A stretch of DNA of 64,000 bases from assembly GCF_013373865.1 (NCBI RefSeq), contig NC_050469.1:5016042-5080041 (forward strand), given 5' to 3'. The position numbers and the translations under genes were made by a program. The stretch's first letter is position 1, and the number at the start of each line of letters is the position of its first letter. This DNA is from Monomorium pharaonis. Lineage: Eukaryota > Arthropoda > Insecta > Hymenoptera > Formicidae. Below, piece by piece: positions 12,000 through 22,940 of the stretch. The notes below the pieces were generated by a model. That model was not told the origin of the DNA. It saw only the letters and a program-made list of their open reading frames with translations, and searched no databases.

Positions 12000-13430
12000 A
12001 TCATGTATTAAATAAAAATCCATGTAAACGATTATGGTTTGGCTTTTATTGCGGATTACTCTGTTGTAATGCTAAAAACTCAATCAAATTAACGTTGAAT
12101 CGAAAATGACGCGGTACAACGTTTTGATTCTTGATATTCTGAATAAATGCTAAAAAAATGCTCTCCCAGGTCACGAGAGATCTTCGAGGGATGATCTCGC
12201 GCATGGTTGAGAAGGCATTCAGCGAAGTTACGTTTCGCACAAGAACGTGTCGTATAGTTCACCGCTCCCGGCATCAATAACGCGCACCACACGTTGCCGG
12301 AATGTTTCGTATGCCCGTTAGAAACGGGAACAATTTAAAGTTTCCGCCGGTCGCCTCTTGCATCTCGTCCGCCACGTTTCTCGGCTCCTCCCAGCTGGCT
12401 CTCTAACGTGGACGGCATCGCCGAGGAATCAAGGACCTCTCAATTTCCCGCCGTTCGATTTACGTCAGCTTATATAGAAAAGTCTTGAGTTTCGCTAATG
12501 ATGTCGCAATGAGTCGCCCCATTGTTATAATCAGCCAAAAAAATAATCCGAGAAATTAATATGACCCGCTTCAGTGTCAATACTATATTAAGTCACATTC
12601 GTAAATCTTATTTTCCTCTTCTACATTGTACAGGCGATATCGATGATGGACCAAATAGCAAGAATAAGGACAAGTAGAGTCAAAGAACAACTTTTGCAAA
12701 TGTGTCTTAGAAGCTACAACCCACGCGAGGATTACGTATCGGATTCCGACGCTGCGCGCTAGGATCACAAGTTAGGAAGTCGTAACCAGTTCAGGATTAA
12801 GGTTGTTCAGGTCACTACCTTCCGACGAATACGGAATGCGCACGGAACGTGTGCAGATCAAGTCTTAGAGTGTATCGCGAGATAAAGTGTAACAGATGTC
12901 TTAAGATTCTCGTTTTACTTAATTGTCTTATCGGTAAATTTCTTGAACTAACGTTAAATTGAGTCCAATTTTCTTCGCAATTCTCGACAGAATTAGTTAA
13001 GAAATTAAAGTTAAATCAAAGTCCAATCGATACACAAAAAACAATAGCAGTTAATGGTATTAATAATAAAAAAGAATTCTGCAAGAAGGATATAAGCTCA
13101 TATAAGAATAAAAATAAAATTACTACATACAGAGTTTGAGAAACAAATATTATGTATCGTTATGCCTAAAATTATTAATCACGCTCTTCTATATTTCAAG
13201 TTGAATATATATTTGATACTGAAAGGAAATAAGATTCCATTAGCAAACCTTAAATTTCACGAACCACAAGAGATGGATTTACTTCTGAAAACCAATTTTT
13301 TGAGGCATATATTTGATATATAGGGCGAATAAAAATCCCTGAACAAGAAAGACTGCCACATTTACATGAGATACTATTGGGTTGGATCGTAGTATGTAAA
13401 CTTCGACTATAATTCCACGAGTAACAAAAA
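12000..13430. other. Non-coding DNA
   Basis: 12040-12560 is a moderate-GC island and 12560-13430 grades into AT-rich sequence. The short minus-strand frames at 12046-12292 overlap in two frames and have no recognisable content. Confidence 0.45.
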
Positions 13431-13431
13431 A

Positions 13432-13459
13432 ATATATATATATATGTGTGTGTGTGTAT
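13432..13459. repeat. (TA)n(TG)n microsatellite
   Basis: A short TA array passes directly into (TG)7. It lies a few bases before the 14-bp tandem array. Confidence 0.9.
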
Positions 13460-13462
13460 TAA

Positions 13463-13691
13463 CTTATTTCGTACTACTTATTTCGTACTACTTATTTCGT
13501 ACTACTTATTTCGTACTATTTATTTTGTACTACTTATTTCGTACTACTTATTTCGTACTACTTATTTCGTACTATTTATTTCGTACTACTTATTTCGTAC
13601 TACTTATTTCGTACTACTTATTTCGTACTATTTATTTCGTACTACTTATTTTGTACTACTTATTTCGTACTACTTATTTCGTACTACTTAT
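13463..13691. repeat. 14-bp tandem repeat (minisatellite), about 16 units
   Basis: The unit CTTATTTCGTACTA is repeated sixteen times head to tail, followed by a partial unit at 13687. Variant units beginning with T instead of C occur at 13519, 13575 and 13631, exactly 56 bp apart, so part of the array has a four-unit higher-order period. Two units (13519 and 13645) have TTTTG in place of TTTCG. The array is open in more than one + frame because it lacks stops, giving repetitive FRTTYFVL-like translations; these are not genes. Confidence 0.97.
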
Positions 13692-13699
13692 TACTATTA

Positions 13700-15458
13700 A
13701 CTTACTAACCACTCTGTAGCAATTAGAAATTTTTGAAAATTAAAAAAAAATATCAAAAACTAGATATTAATAAACGATGAGATAGAAAACAAAGAATATT
13801 TTTCAAAAACTACAAAAAGAAATTTATCAAAAAAATTTCGTAATATCTCTGCCAAAAAATTAAAGTTGTGTCTAGGAAAATGAAAAAAAAAAGCTAAAAG
13901 AAAATTATTCGCATTAGAAAGAAGATTTCAGATGTAAAGATTCATGAAAAATTATGAAAGTAAAATATATGTAGCCAATATCCGTATTGCTAAAGAAATA
14001 AGAAAAATTTTTTTTACTTTGTTAACTAATATTTCATTCAGAGAGTATGACTACAAAAATCAGGAGAAGTTTTCGCTTAAAACTTTAAATGGCAATTTAT
14101 TAAATGATAAACTTCGAGAAACTTGGACTTATCATATGAGCTATTTTTTTTTTAATTTAGAGCATTTTTTTAATTTAGACATAAATCAACCAATATTGTT
14201 TAAACACAATAACCTATCAAACAACATTAACATCTTTTTTTGTTATTAAATGCAAGAATTAATGCAACAAAATACAATTTTATTTAAATAATAACAATAA
14301 TTTTTTTAATATAACAAAATTATAAAAATATGATTTTAATAAATTACAAAATTACTGTTATATTATAATAAAAGTAATTTTATTAACGTGTAAAAATTAC
14401 TTGCGCAAAACTGTCAAAGAAGAAAATCTCTCACATCTTGTCTCATCTCATCAACATAAAAAAAAACATTCTATTCTTTGGAAAGCATCTACCAAACGTG
14501 TCAGCTCTTGATCCATTTAAAGAGTTATTGCCACGTAAATTTTCAAAAGCGCTAGAAATCTATGTAATCCAGCATACAATGCGGACGCAATTTTCCATCG
14601 AAAGTTAAATCGACTGCTGGATAGTCGACCATATGAAATTTCCGCGTACGCGCAGTTTCCCCTCTGATGTCCTTTCGCGGGAAATCAAACCATCTCTCGT
14701 CAGGATACGTATGTAGATACTTGCGATTCCATGCGGGGTGTAGCAAAGTTTTGAGGGACATGGAGAAAGGGGAGACGGGAGAGATAGGAGGGTTGAGCTA
14801 CGATGTTCCCTATTCTCAGTATTCATGGTTTAATCAGGAACCAACTCGCCTCTACTAGGAGAGGAAACGCAAGTTTAGTTACTACGCGAAATGGTAACTA
14901 TCACCGAGAATACTTGTAAGTATCGATCGTGCTCCGAGAAAGTTATAGACCGAAAACTTCTGGGGGCCAATGTTTGCAACTCTTAACACGCGTACTATCT
15001 TGGAGATGCATGCACGTGCATTATTACGTTCCAGCAATTCGAATTGAATATATATGCGGAAACTTTATAGATTAGTTTGTCTTCACTTATCCTTATATGC
15101 TTTAATATGTTTAAATATACCACTTACGCTCATTCGATATTCGTCTTAGAATAAATTTTAGTTATGTTACTAAACAGAAGGAATATGCACATATTTTTTG
15201 CTTAAACTTACATGCCACCATATGTGAAAGAAAGAAGAAGAATAACGTATAAAACAAAGCAAATAACATTATGTTTTTAAACCGTAGAAAAAGTGATTGG
15301 AGAAATGTGCTTAATTATTAATTATTATAAATAAATAATAAATAGAGAAAAAGGTAAGGATAAGATGACAAATTACCAATTTCTCTAAGCTGATAACAGA
15401 TGACAAGTCAATGTTGAATTTGTTAAAAACTTTAAATAATAATAAATCATCTCTTGTG
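13700..15458. other. AT-rich non-coding DNA with a moderate-GC patch at 14440-14960
   Basis: A 101-codon ATG frame at 13944-14249 lies in very AT-rich DNA and is Asn/Phe/Lys-rich. Frames of this length are expected once or twice by chance in a window like this. The 14440-14960 patch has open frames on both strands and nothing identifiable. Confidence 0.4.
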
Positions 15459-15505
15459 ATGAAATTCTACTGTTACTTTTTTCTTCTCTCCTATATGTTC
15501 TATAT
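15459..15505. repeat. 47-bp direct repeat, copy 1
   Basis: It begins ATGAAATTCTACTG and ends ATGTTCTATAT, and is identical to 15581-15627. The 75 bp between the copies is AT-rich and unrelated. Confidence 0.9.
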
Positions 15506-15580
15506 TACTTAATACATTAAATTAATGTATTATAAATACTTATAAAGTAATGAATATTTATAAATATATAAAAAAAAGTC

Positions 15581-15627
15581 ATGAAATTCTACTGTTACTT
15601 TTTTCTTCTCTCCTATATGTTCTATAT
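15581..15627. repeat. 47-bp direct repeat, copy 2
   Basis: Perfect copy of 15459-15505 with a 122-bp period. Complete identity over 47 bp in neutral-looking AT-rich DNA suggests a recent duplication or an excision/insertion event. Confidence 0.9.
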
Positions 15628-15629
15628 AA

Positions 15630-16820
15630 CGTTATAAACGATATTACAAGAGATCTATCTATCTACAATTGCATGCGATGAAAAGCAAACTGGCCAACTA
15701 ATCCGTGCAATTCTTTAATTACGACTGTCGCCTGAATTATAGACTGTCGGCTGCCGCTGCCCCGTACTGCGAAAAGTTAAGTTGGCGCGTAAACTCGCGC
15801 CAAGACTCACCAAACACTGTTCGAATTAACCCGAGCCGGGGGAGTTGAAGCGTGCCACGGACACGTTTGCATTCAGTGCTCAAAACTATGTATCTATGTA
15901 CGTCTGTAATAATTTCGCCGCATTCTGAAATTTGCCGTAGAAGCTTCCCTTTGGCAATAAAGGTACATACAACTAATTAACTTTGCCCAAGGCAAAAATC
16001 TATCATACAAATGCTCAATAACATTTCTCGTTATTATATATTAAATATATTGAGTAATATTATTATATATTATTATATATTAAAAAGACCAGCGCTATAA
16101 GAACTGCTTTTTAAAGAAATGTTACTTTGGAACACTTATGAATGCTCAAAATGCTACTTTCTTGTCCAGAACGTCATACTACATATGCTTAATGTGACTT
16201 GGAACATTAAAAAAATGATGCGGAGCATTTTCAGAACAAAGAACAATAAAGAAATTAAGTATATATTGCATTTAATAATTTAGATTTTTTCTCGAGTTAC
16301 CCGCCCTAATATCTTAATCTCTCTTGTTTACAAAGCAAAAATAATTTCCTTAAATATTTTAGGTAACAATAATTACATAAGCAGAGATGTTTTCATATTT
16401 TATATTTATATTTTGAATTTGCAATAATCAAATACCGGAGGTGAAACAAAAGAGTAAAGATTAAAAAGTGTCTACAACACGAACAAGAGAGAATTACTTT
16501 CTTTAATAAAATATTGTATAGATATTATTATTATTATTATTATTATTAATTCCATTATTACATTTATTACTCTTATATTATATTTAATTATTACTATTAT
16601 AATATTTGATATTGTGTGCGATAATTAATCCTCGATAAAAATTTTATTACAATAGCTTATATTTTATATTAATAGAAAAATGAAAATCAATTCTGTATTT
16701 CCCTCTTTTTGCAAAGGTCTTTACTTGTAAATTTCCACCAATATTATCAAATTATTTCAATACTAATTTAATCAAATACAAATGTATAATTTTATATTAA
16801 TTTTATATTAATAAAATATA
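15630..16820. other. Mostly AT-rich non-coding DNA
   Basis: 15650-15920 has moderate GC and the remainder is AT-rich. An (ATT)n array lies at 16522-16549. Nothing else is supported. Confidence 0.5.
16522..16549. repeat. (ATT)n microsatellite
   Basis: About nine ATT/TTA units without interruption. Confidence 0.93.
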
Positions 16821-17035
16821 CACTGCAAAACACATCCGCTCTAAATTCCGCGAAACTATAATGGAAAAAAATGACTTTTTTTCCACTTTAGATAAGTGTG
16901 AAATTAAAACGGAATTATATATGCAGGACATTGTCTTTAATGTCCTTCATAAATAGAACGGACTAATGTCCGCCCTAACGGCTGCCCTCCCCTCAGTTGC
17001 AATAAACATCTCTATTGCTAACCGTTGGTGCCAAC

Positions 17036-17134
17036 ATGGGCACTGATCGACGAGGCAACCACCGCGGCAAATGCACGGCATGCGATCGCGACGAATTTGA
17101 GTTGTCTCCCGCGGATGACAACGCAAACGTGTGC
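17036..17134 (+). pseudogene. Cys-rich domain fragment in transposon, left arm
   Basis: An ATG at 17036 opens a frame with a basic start (DRRGNHRGK) followed by CTACDRDEF and an acidic stretch before a Cys at the arm's end. It aligns codon by codon with the minus-strand frame of the right arm. One Cys of the expected CxxCDC is replaced by Arg (TGC to CGC type change), and the second Cys pair is missing because the arm stops there; the frame ends at TAA about 17158. I read it as the broken N-terminal zinc-binding exon of a transposon protein. Function is inferred from the paired-cysteine pattern only. Confidence 0.6.
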
Positions 17135-17278
17135 TTCTTTTCTCACACGCTCATGTAAAGGCGAATAATGCCCGCAAGAGGAGCACACACCCGCGTCACC
17201 ATCCTCGGGAAGCAACCCAAATTCGCAATCACATGCTGCATACCCACCGCGACGGCCACCGCGCCGATCGACACCCAC
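17135..17278 (-). pseudogene. Cys-rich domain fragment in transposon, right arm
   Basis: On the minus strand, from a GTG at 17278-17276 that aligns with the left arm's ATG, the frame reads DRRGGRRGG, then AACDCEF, an acidic linker, and CSSCGHYSPLH. The pattern CxxCGHxxxxH after CDC is typical of a small zinc-ribbon-like fold. Relative to the left arm one codon (an Asp) is missing, and the first Cys position reads Tyr. The frame stays open past the domain because it runs into the antisense of the left arm and stops only at about 17018; that tail is not protein-like. Probably non-functional. Confidence 0.6.
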
Positions 17279-17456
17279 AACTAGCACCAACAATTAGCAA
17301 CAAAAACACTCATCACAACTGCGAAGAGAACGGCCGTCAAAACAGACAAGCTAACAGACTGTTGTAACAGTGAACGACAAAGCTATCGCTACCGCTCGCG
17401 CCATATTGCGTTGCCAGCATAGTTTTGTTTATTTCGTCCGCTTTAATATACATGAC

Positions 17457-17502
17457 GGACCACATCCTTTATAATGTCCGGACCACATCCTTTATAATGT
17501 CC
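17457..17502. repeat. 23-bp tandem duplication inside the transposon
   Basis: Two adjacent identical copies of a 23-bp unit that starts GGACCACATCC and ends ATAATGTCC. Each unit starts with GGAC and ends with GTCC, echoing GGACATTGTC...AATGTCC at 16926-16945 in the other arm. These may be subterminal transposase-binding repeats. Confidence 0.85.
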
Positions 17503-17709
17503 GGTTTAACGTCTATTCTATAATAATTATTTTCAGTCCTATTTATATAAAAGACATTGTCATACATAGATAAAATGTCACATTAAGAATTGCGCCAGTC
17601 ACGCTTAAGTAAAATGGACACGTAAGAAATCCGTTCTAATATTGTATATTCCGTTATAAAATATACATGTCCTTTATATATAAAGAGGATATGCTTTGCA
17701 GTGTACAAA

Positions 17710-18480
17710 AATGTGTTATTAACAAAAGAGTTCGTATTTTACTTTCATTCTCACATGATCTACATAAAATTAGGATGTTCCTTTTCCTAATGTATCATCC
17801 TTTTTCGTAACTTTCTGTGCGCTACGAAAGATCCGACGGAAGGGGCAACAGGAACTGTACCTTCCGGTACAGTAGACGTCAGATTAAATGTACGCTATAT
17901 CATCCCGAAGTTAAACTGCTAACTTAATTAAACCCAAGCGATGAAATTTTCTAAAGAAAAGATCAGTGAAATACGTTTTTCCGTTTCACTTGGCACGAAG
18001 CGCATCGCGCCGATAGGCGTCCACAGACGTGGGTCGTCCAGCCTGGCGAGAACCTAGCCTGCGTTTGCGCGCTAAATCAGAGAACTGGATATAATCGCGG
18101 CTAAATGGCCCGTAAGTAACAGTCGACGAAAACGCACGGACACACCATTCACCCTTCGCGACCCCGCAACCCCCGCCGCGGCCCACCACCTTCGTAACGC
18201 CAGCGGATAGATACATGCGGCAACACCACCGTTACTGCCGTCCCCGACACACTCGCTAACCCTGTATCTTGATTATATTCCATTTAGCGCTCCGCCTTTC
18301 CGCCGGAGCGCCGCGCTGGCCTCTCGCCACCGAGATATCTCGTTTGTCATGGCCTCGTTTCCACCGGGAACCGCGAATTTCTTGCTGGCACGCCGCGCCG
18401 CGCCGCGCTTCGCCCGAGTGCTCTCGGCCAGGCGCGACAAGTTGTTGGAAACCTGACTCGAAAATGGTTGAGAAGCTTGT
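17710..18480. other. Non-coding DNA with a CpG island at 17990-18470
   Basis: The island has dense CpG (cgccgcgccgcgccgcgc at about 18391) and open frames in several registers on both strands. No domain or splice structure is seen. Confidence 0.45.
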
Positions 18481-19220
18481 TGTAACGTATTAAAATAGAC
18501 ACATACGAATCGAGTTAACTTGTTAAGGAACAATCTTGTTAAGGAAAAAATTGTTGTCATGGCGAATAAAAACTAGAGATAAGAAAAAGCAAAAATTGAT
18601 TAATCTATGAATATTAGAGGTTTTCTAAATCAGAATAGAAAAATAAGTAAATTACGTAAAGTATTTAAATACTACAAAAGAATTAGCATCGACAATCTCA
18701 TATGTTATTGTCTCATATGTAAGCAAGAATGTAAAATCTTTTTTACAGAATTTGATAATCTTAATGTTAGCAAAATATTATATTTTTATTTCAATATCAC
18801 AATAGCCTAAAGAGCACAATATGATTATGATGTTTTAATGATAATAGTAAAAATTCTAATTTTTGGTTTAAAAGTATTGTTCTTCTTTGTCTGATATTTT
18901 TTTCTCTCCATACATAAAAAATATTTTTTAACAAAGATGAATATATTTTTCTCGATAAAATTATACAAAATTTCTTCATATGAGTAAGTTATGTCTGTTT
19001 CAAATTATCAAATTTGTTGAAGATTGTTTTATATTCTTGTTTATATATCAGACAATGTAATCGTAGATTTAAAACTAATTTTTTTTCTATGTATAAACAG
19101 AATTAATATCTTATTTACGTTTTGTATCTTTCGATGCGTTTTATCAATATGTATGAATTTCAATTATACAGAAAGGGACGACAGAATAATCACATCAGCT
19201 AAATCTTAAATATATACGTT
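18480..19220. other. AT-rich non-coding DNA
   Basis: Short frames only, and no element boundaries. CTTGTTAAGGAA occurs twice close together near 18518-18546. Confidence 0.5.
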
Positions 19221-21480
19221 CCTATCGATATTTACGTTCGCGATGCTCTTTAACCAGCTGCTTTCACCAGCGTCACCGTTGAAATCTTTCAACTCTAGAA
19301 ATTCTTTGAAGAAGTCGGGACGTTGAACGATCCGTCGAGCGAGCTTGAAGGCAGAAACGCTTTCCAATGTACGCGGGAGCACTTACGTAGCGAACATTTA
19401 AAGCTCGAGTTGCAGTTTCTTACACAACTCCTTCTTTATCGCGACCCCGCCCGTTTATTTCCTTCAGAATTTATCCTCCGGAAGCGTACGGTCTTGGATG
19501 CGGCGGCACGACGATTCCGATCGCGCTTCTAGTTTTTCATTTTTCTTCTTCGGCGCGGCGCAGCTGTAATCCAATCACGAGATTTAATTGAACTGTTTAT
19601 AAATCGTTAACCGCATCTCCAACGTCGTTCGCGCTGTACACCGCGCGCTACAGTGCACGTTATTTTCAAAGCCCTTCCATTGACAGCAGATCAAATTGTC
19701 TCGACCAAGAAACTGCGCCGGGCGAGCTTGGAATCGTTCCGCGTAGTAACTTCTTGCAATTTTTACGTTTCGCAAAATTACACATTGCAGGCACCGTTCT
19801 TCGATTTGTTTTCGTTTTCTTTCGCGACAACGCCAAGTGTATGCTGCCATTAATTTCGCGAACATTAATGTCTCGTAAACAATAAAATGTTTTACGTGTA
19901 ATTAATTAAACGGTGTCTCTACATTATATAAGAAGTAACTATAACAAAAGGAAATTTAGTTTTTCTTTGTCGCGTTAAAAAGATTTAAGCTGAATGCAAA
20001 TCATACGTGGCATTAATTAATTATATACTATACGTCAAATCGCAAAAATTTAATATTCTGTTTAATGCGATAATATTTTATATTATTTATATATAATGTG
20101 AATTCTCACCGCTATTCAATTTGTGTGTATACTACGTGTATGTACTACGACACGAATACATTTAGTCATTCATGACGGAAAATAGCGTGAGCGCAGAAAT
20201 AAAATATCAACGTTACATGCAATTTATCGAAAAAGAAACTTGATACGCTGCTTGATACATCGCTATATGATGAAATTTAATCACATCTCGCCAACATCAT
20301 GACGTGACCTCGGTACAAATCGAAGAATCTTTCCAAGTAAAACCGTCAAAGCTATTTCTCCCTCGGCGCTATTCCGACATTAAAACTCCTTATCCCTACC
20401 GCGGCTTATCCTCGCTAACGCCAACCACGTCGATTTCCGGAACACATCGCCTCCACGTTCTCGTCTCTCATCCCCTCATCTCACAGAACGACCAATCGAC
20501 CCTCCCTTCCCACTTTACATTCCACTCCGGTAGATTTATTTGTCGAAACATATTGCAGTCACGAAAATCGACAGTAATCTCTGATCCTCGGGCGACTCAT
20601 CTTACATAAGTCACTTCCTATTGTTATGACAATACGATCACCCTGGAGTTATCGAAAGTCGACCGACTTTCGAATTTCCGATTTTTCCTAACGTGACATT
20701 TCTAAGTAAAAGAAACTCTAAACAAGCTGTCTTGTTAAAAAAAACTTTGACGAGTATCATAAACGATTCCTTTAAATATCTCGTAGATAAGTCTCGTAGA
20801 ATCATACATTAATTTCGAAGAGATTAGCAAAAATAACGTGACAGGCTTAAAAATAAATAACCACAAAATTCTTATAATTAAACGTAGAAAGAAAATGTAA
20901 TATAGAAACATATAAATAAAATTTTTAATAGATTATTCATGATGTAATTCGAAAATATAACATACATGTAGAGTTGTGTGTAAAAGAGAAAAAGGAAAAA
21001 AGAGACAAGAACATATTTTCTAGAATATAGAACCAAGTTTGAAATTAATGTAACGAAATAACAGCGCATACGCAGCGTTTTCAGTGCAATAAAAGTTATG
21101 CACATCGATAACAAAATAAATGTCCTGTTACGTTATATATGAAATATACGTATAGTTTTTGCTGCCATCCGTTATGTATATATTTTTAACCGAAATTGTA
21201 AATTACGTGAAAACGATTATATCAGTTGTTTAAATATATTGTCCGTTCAACAAACATTTCACGAAATACAGTAACATATTTTCCCCCGCAAAAGCTGTCC
21301 TATTGTTCACATTTATGTACCACCGTTTCATAATTCATAGTGAAATTCTTGTATCAACCCGTTACAAGTTTCCTTGTCATTTACATGTACGCATACAGAT
21401 CATTTCACGTGACACTTTCATATGAAAATATAACATGAAAATATAATATATCGCGAAGACTGTAGATGTCACACAAACAG
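19220..21480. other. Non-coding mosaic
   Basis: Moderate-GC patches at 19220-19860 and 20280-20700 alternate with AT-rich DNA at 19860-20280 and 20700-21480. A 20-bp hairpin-forming sequence lies at 20653-20672. A 101-codon + frame at 20304-20609 has no recognisable domain. Confidence 0.45.
20653..20672. repeat. Short inverted repeat
   Basis: CGAAAGTCG and CGACTTTCG are separated by two bases. It is a perfect 9-bp stem, and the remainder of the context is featureless. Confidence 0.85.
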
Positions 21481-22940
21481 CTTGGAAATCGACTTTTATT
21501 TTCATTTAGTAACGAAAACTGGACGAGCGCGAGGGAAAAGGTGCATATTTCGTCTTCGACAGCGCGGGTCGAGAAAGCCTATCAAAAGATTATATCGTAC
21601 TTTCGATAAAGTTCTATTAAAGCCCGTAACGTGGATTTCGCGGATGTTGCAGCGGATGTTGCCGGCGCGCCTGTAATCCCGGACAAATCACTCCATCGGT
21701 GGTCACGAGCGATTCGTGCACGCGGTCGACCGTCATCGGCATTAATATCGCTGGCGTTATCGTCGCGACGTGCATCTGTTACCGGCGCCGTCAGCCCCCG
21801 GGCGGCATGCACCGGCCGCGTCACCATAGTATGGGCAGGTAGTACGCTCCGCGAACGTACATCAGAACCCATCCCAAACGGAACGCGGAACGCAACGTGA
21901 CGTCCGCATACGCGGCCGCGTCAGCCGGAATTACCGTGTACCGGGCAAAGTAATACGAGCCGGATCCCGGGGACGTAACGTGACCTCTCCGGTCATTCGA
22001 CATTTGCGAAACTGACGTCGATGTCGCATCCTCCTCCGTGAGAGGACACGGAAATCCTCGGGAAGCTACGATTATTCGCGATCCAGGAGAGACATCAATA
22101 AATCATTTCCAATAGAGCAACTTAAATGCGCATATAAATAGGAGAACAGAAATACGACGCGGGGGGTTTCGTATTTCGAACTATTCCGTCTGGGGCTAGT
22201 AGTAAAAGAATGCAATTTAAGATTTATCTCGTTTATAAGATTTTCGATGCGAGACTTAGGATAAACGTATACTTATATAGCGCTGACTATTCCTGAATCG
22301 ACATTGAATGCCAGTGCATAAAGTAGCTCACGTCTACGCCCGTTAAAAAACGTTGCTCGTTGTTCGGTCTGTTTGCTATCTTACCATTTTATCTCTTGCG
22401 CGCGATACTTACTGCGGGCGAATCTTAATTTTGCAATTAAAAAACCACTAAAAAGTCCCGGGGAAATTAAGTAAACCGATTAGTCGCAAACGTGGAAGAG
22501 GAACGAGCGTCGTTATAATGTGTTTCAGAAACGACGATATGCACAACTGCAGGAAACGGGGGGAGTGATACGAGATAGCGTAGGGAACGCGCGCGAAACG
22601 AGCGATGCGCGACGAGATAATCCATCGCGGTCGGAATACACGATCGAAACGAGGCGCAATTTTTTCCCCCCTTCGCACATCGATTCGATGATCTGGATTT
22701 GAAAAACGAAACGCGAGCGAGCTCATCGAGCGGTGATTGGTATTTGCTGCACGATGGTGCGAAGCTTACGAGCGACTTTATGCGCGCGCCTCCTATGGAC
22801 ATATATATATACATACATATATGTGTGTGTGTGTGTGTGTATGCGTGTGTAGACCAACACGGTACAATGCCGCGATACTAGCTATTTCTATAGGTCATCG
22901 GAAAATACCAATTCTGCAGGAGCTTGTGAAACGAGAGAAA
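21480..22940. other. CpG-rich non-coding island
   Basis: 21500-22080 and 22440-22940 are GC- and CpG-rich, with overlapping open frames on both strands and low apparent protein complexity. No transcript can be defined. Confidence 0.45.
22801..22851. repeat. (TA)n/(TG)n compound microsatellite
   Basis: TA and CATA repeats pass into (TG)9 and a degenerate TG tail. Confidence 0.93.

Larger units (their letters stand above)
16821..17703. mobile_element. 883-bp non-autonomous DNA transposon with CACTG termini
   Basis: The ends are inverted: CACTGCAAAACACATCCGCT on the left and, read from the right, CACTGCAAAGCATATCCTCT (17 of 20 identical). Both sides are flanked by TA (16819-16820 and 17704-17705), a likely 2-bp target duplication. 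The outer portions are AT-rich with repeated GGACAT/ATGTCC motifs. The interior (about 16975-17420) is abruptly GC-rich and holds an inverted duplication of a coding segment (17015-17134 against 17183-17300). CACTR ends with a short target duplication recall the CMC group (CACTA/Mirage/Chapaev), but no transposase core is present, so that assignment is tentative. Confidence 0.85.

Noticed and set aside
13463..13691. CRISPR-like array
   Set aside because: Units are contiguous with no unique spacers; this is a eukaryotic minisatellite.
13444..13719. Two long repetitive + frames (YFVLLISYYLFRT-like)
   Set aside because: They are translations of the 14-bp tandem array, which has no stop in these frames.
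13944..14249. 101-codon ATG frame in AT-rich DNA
   Set aside because: Length is expected once or twice by chance at this composition; Asn/Phe-rich, no domain.
17018..17140. C-terminal half of the minus-strand transposon frame as protein
   Set aside because: It is the antisense of the left arm's coding copy; open only because of the inverted duplication.
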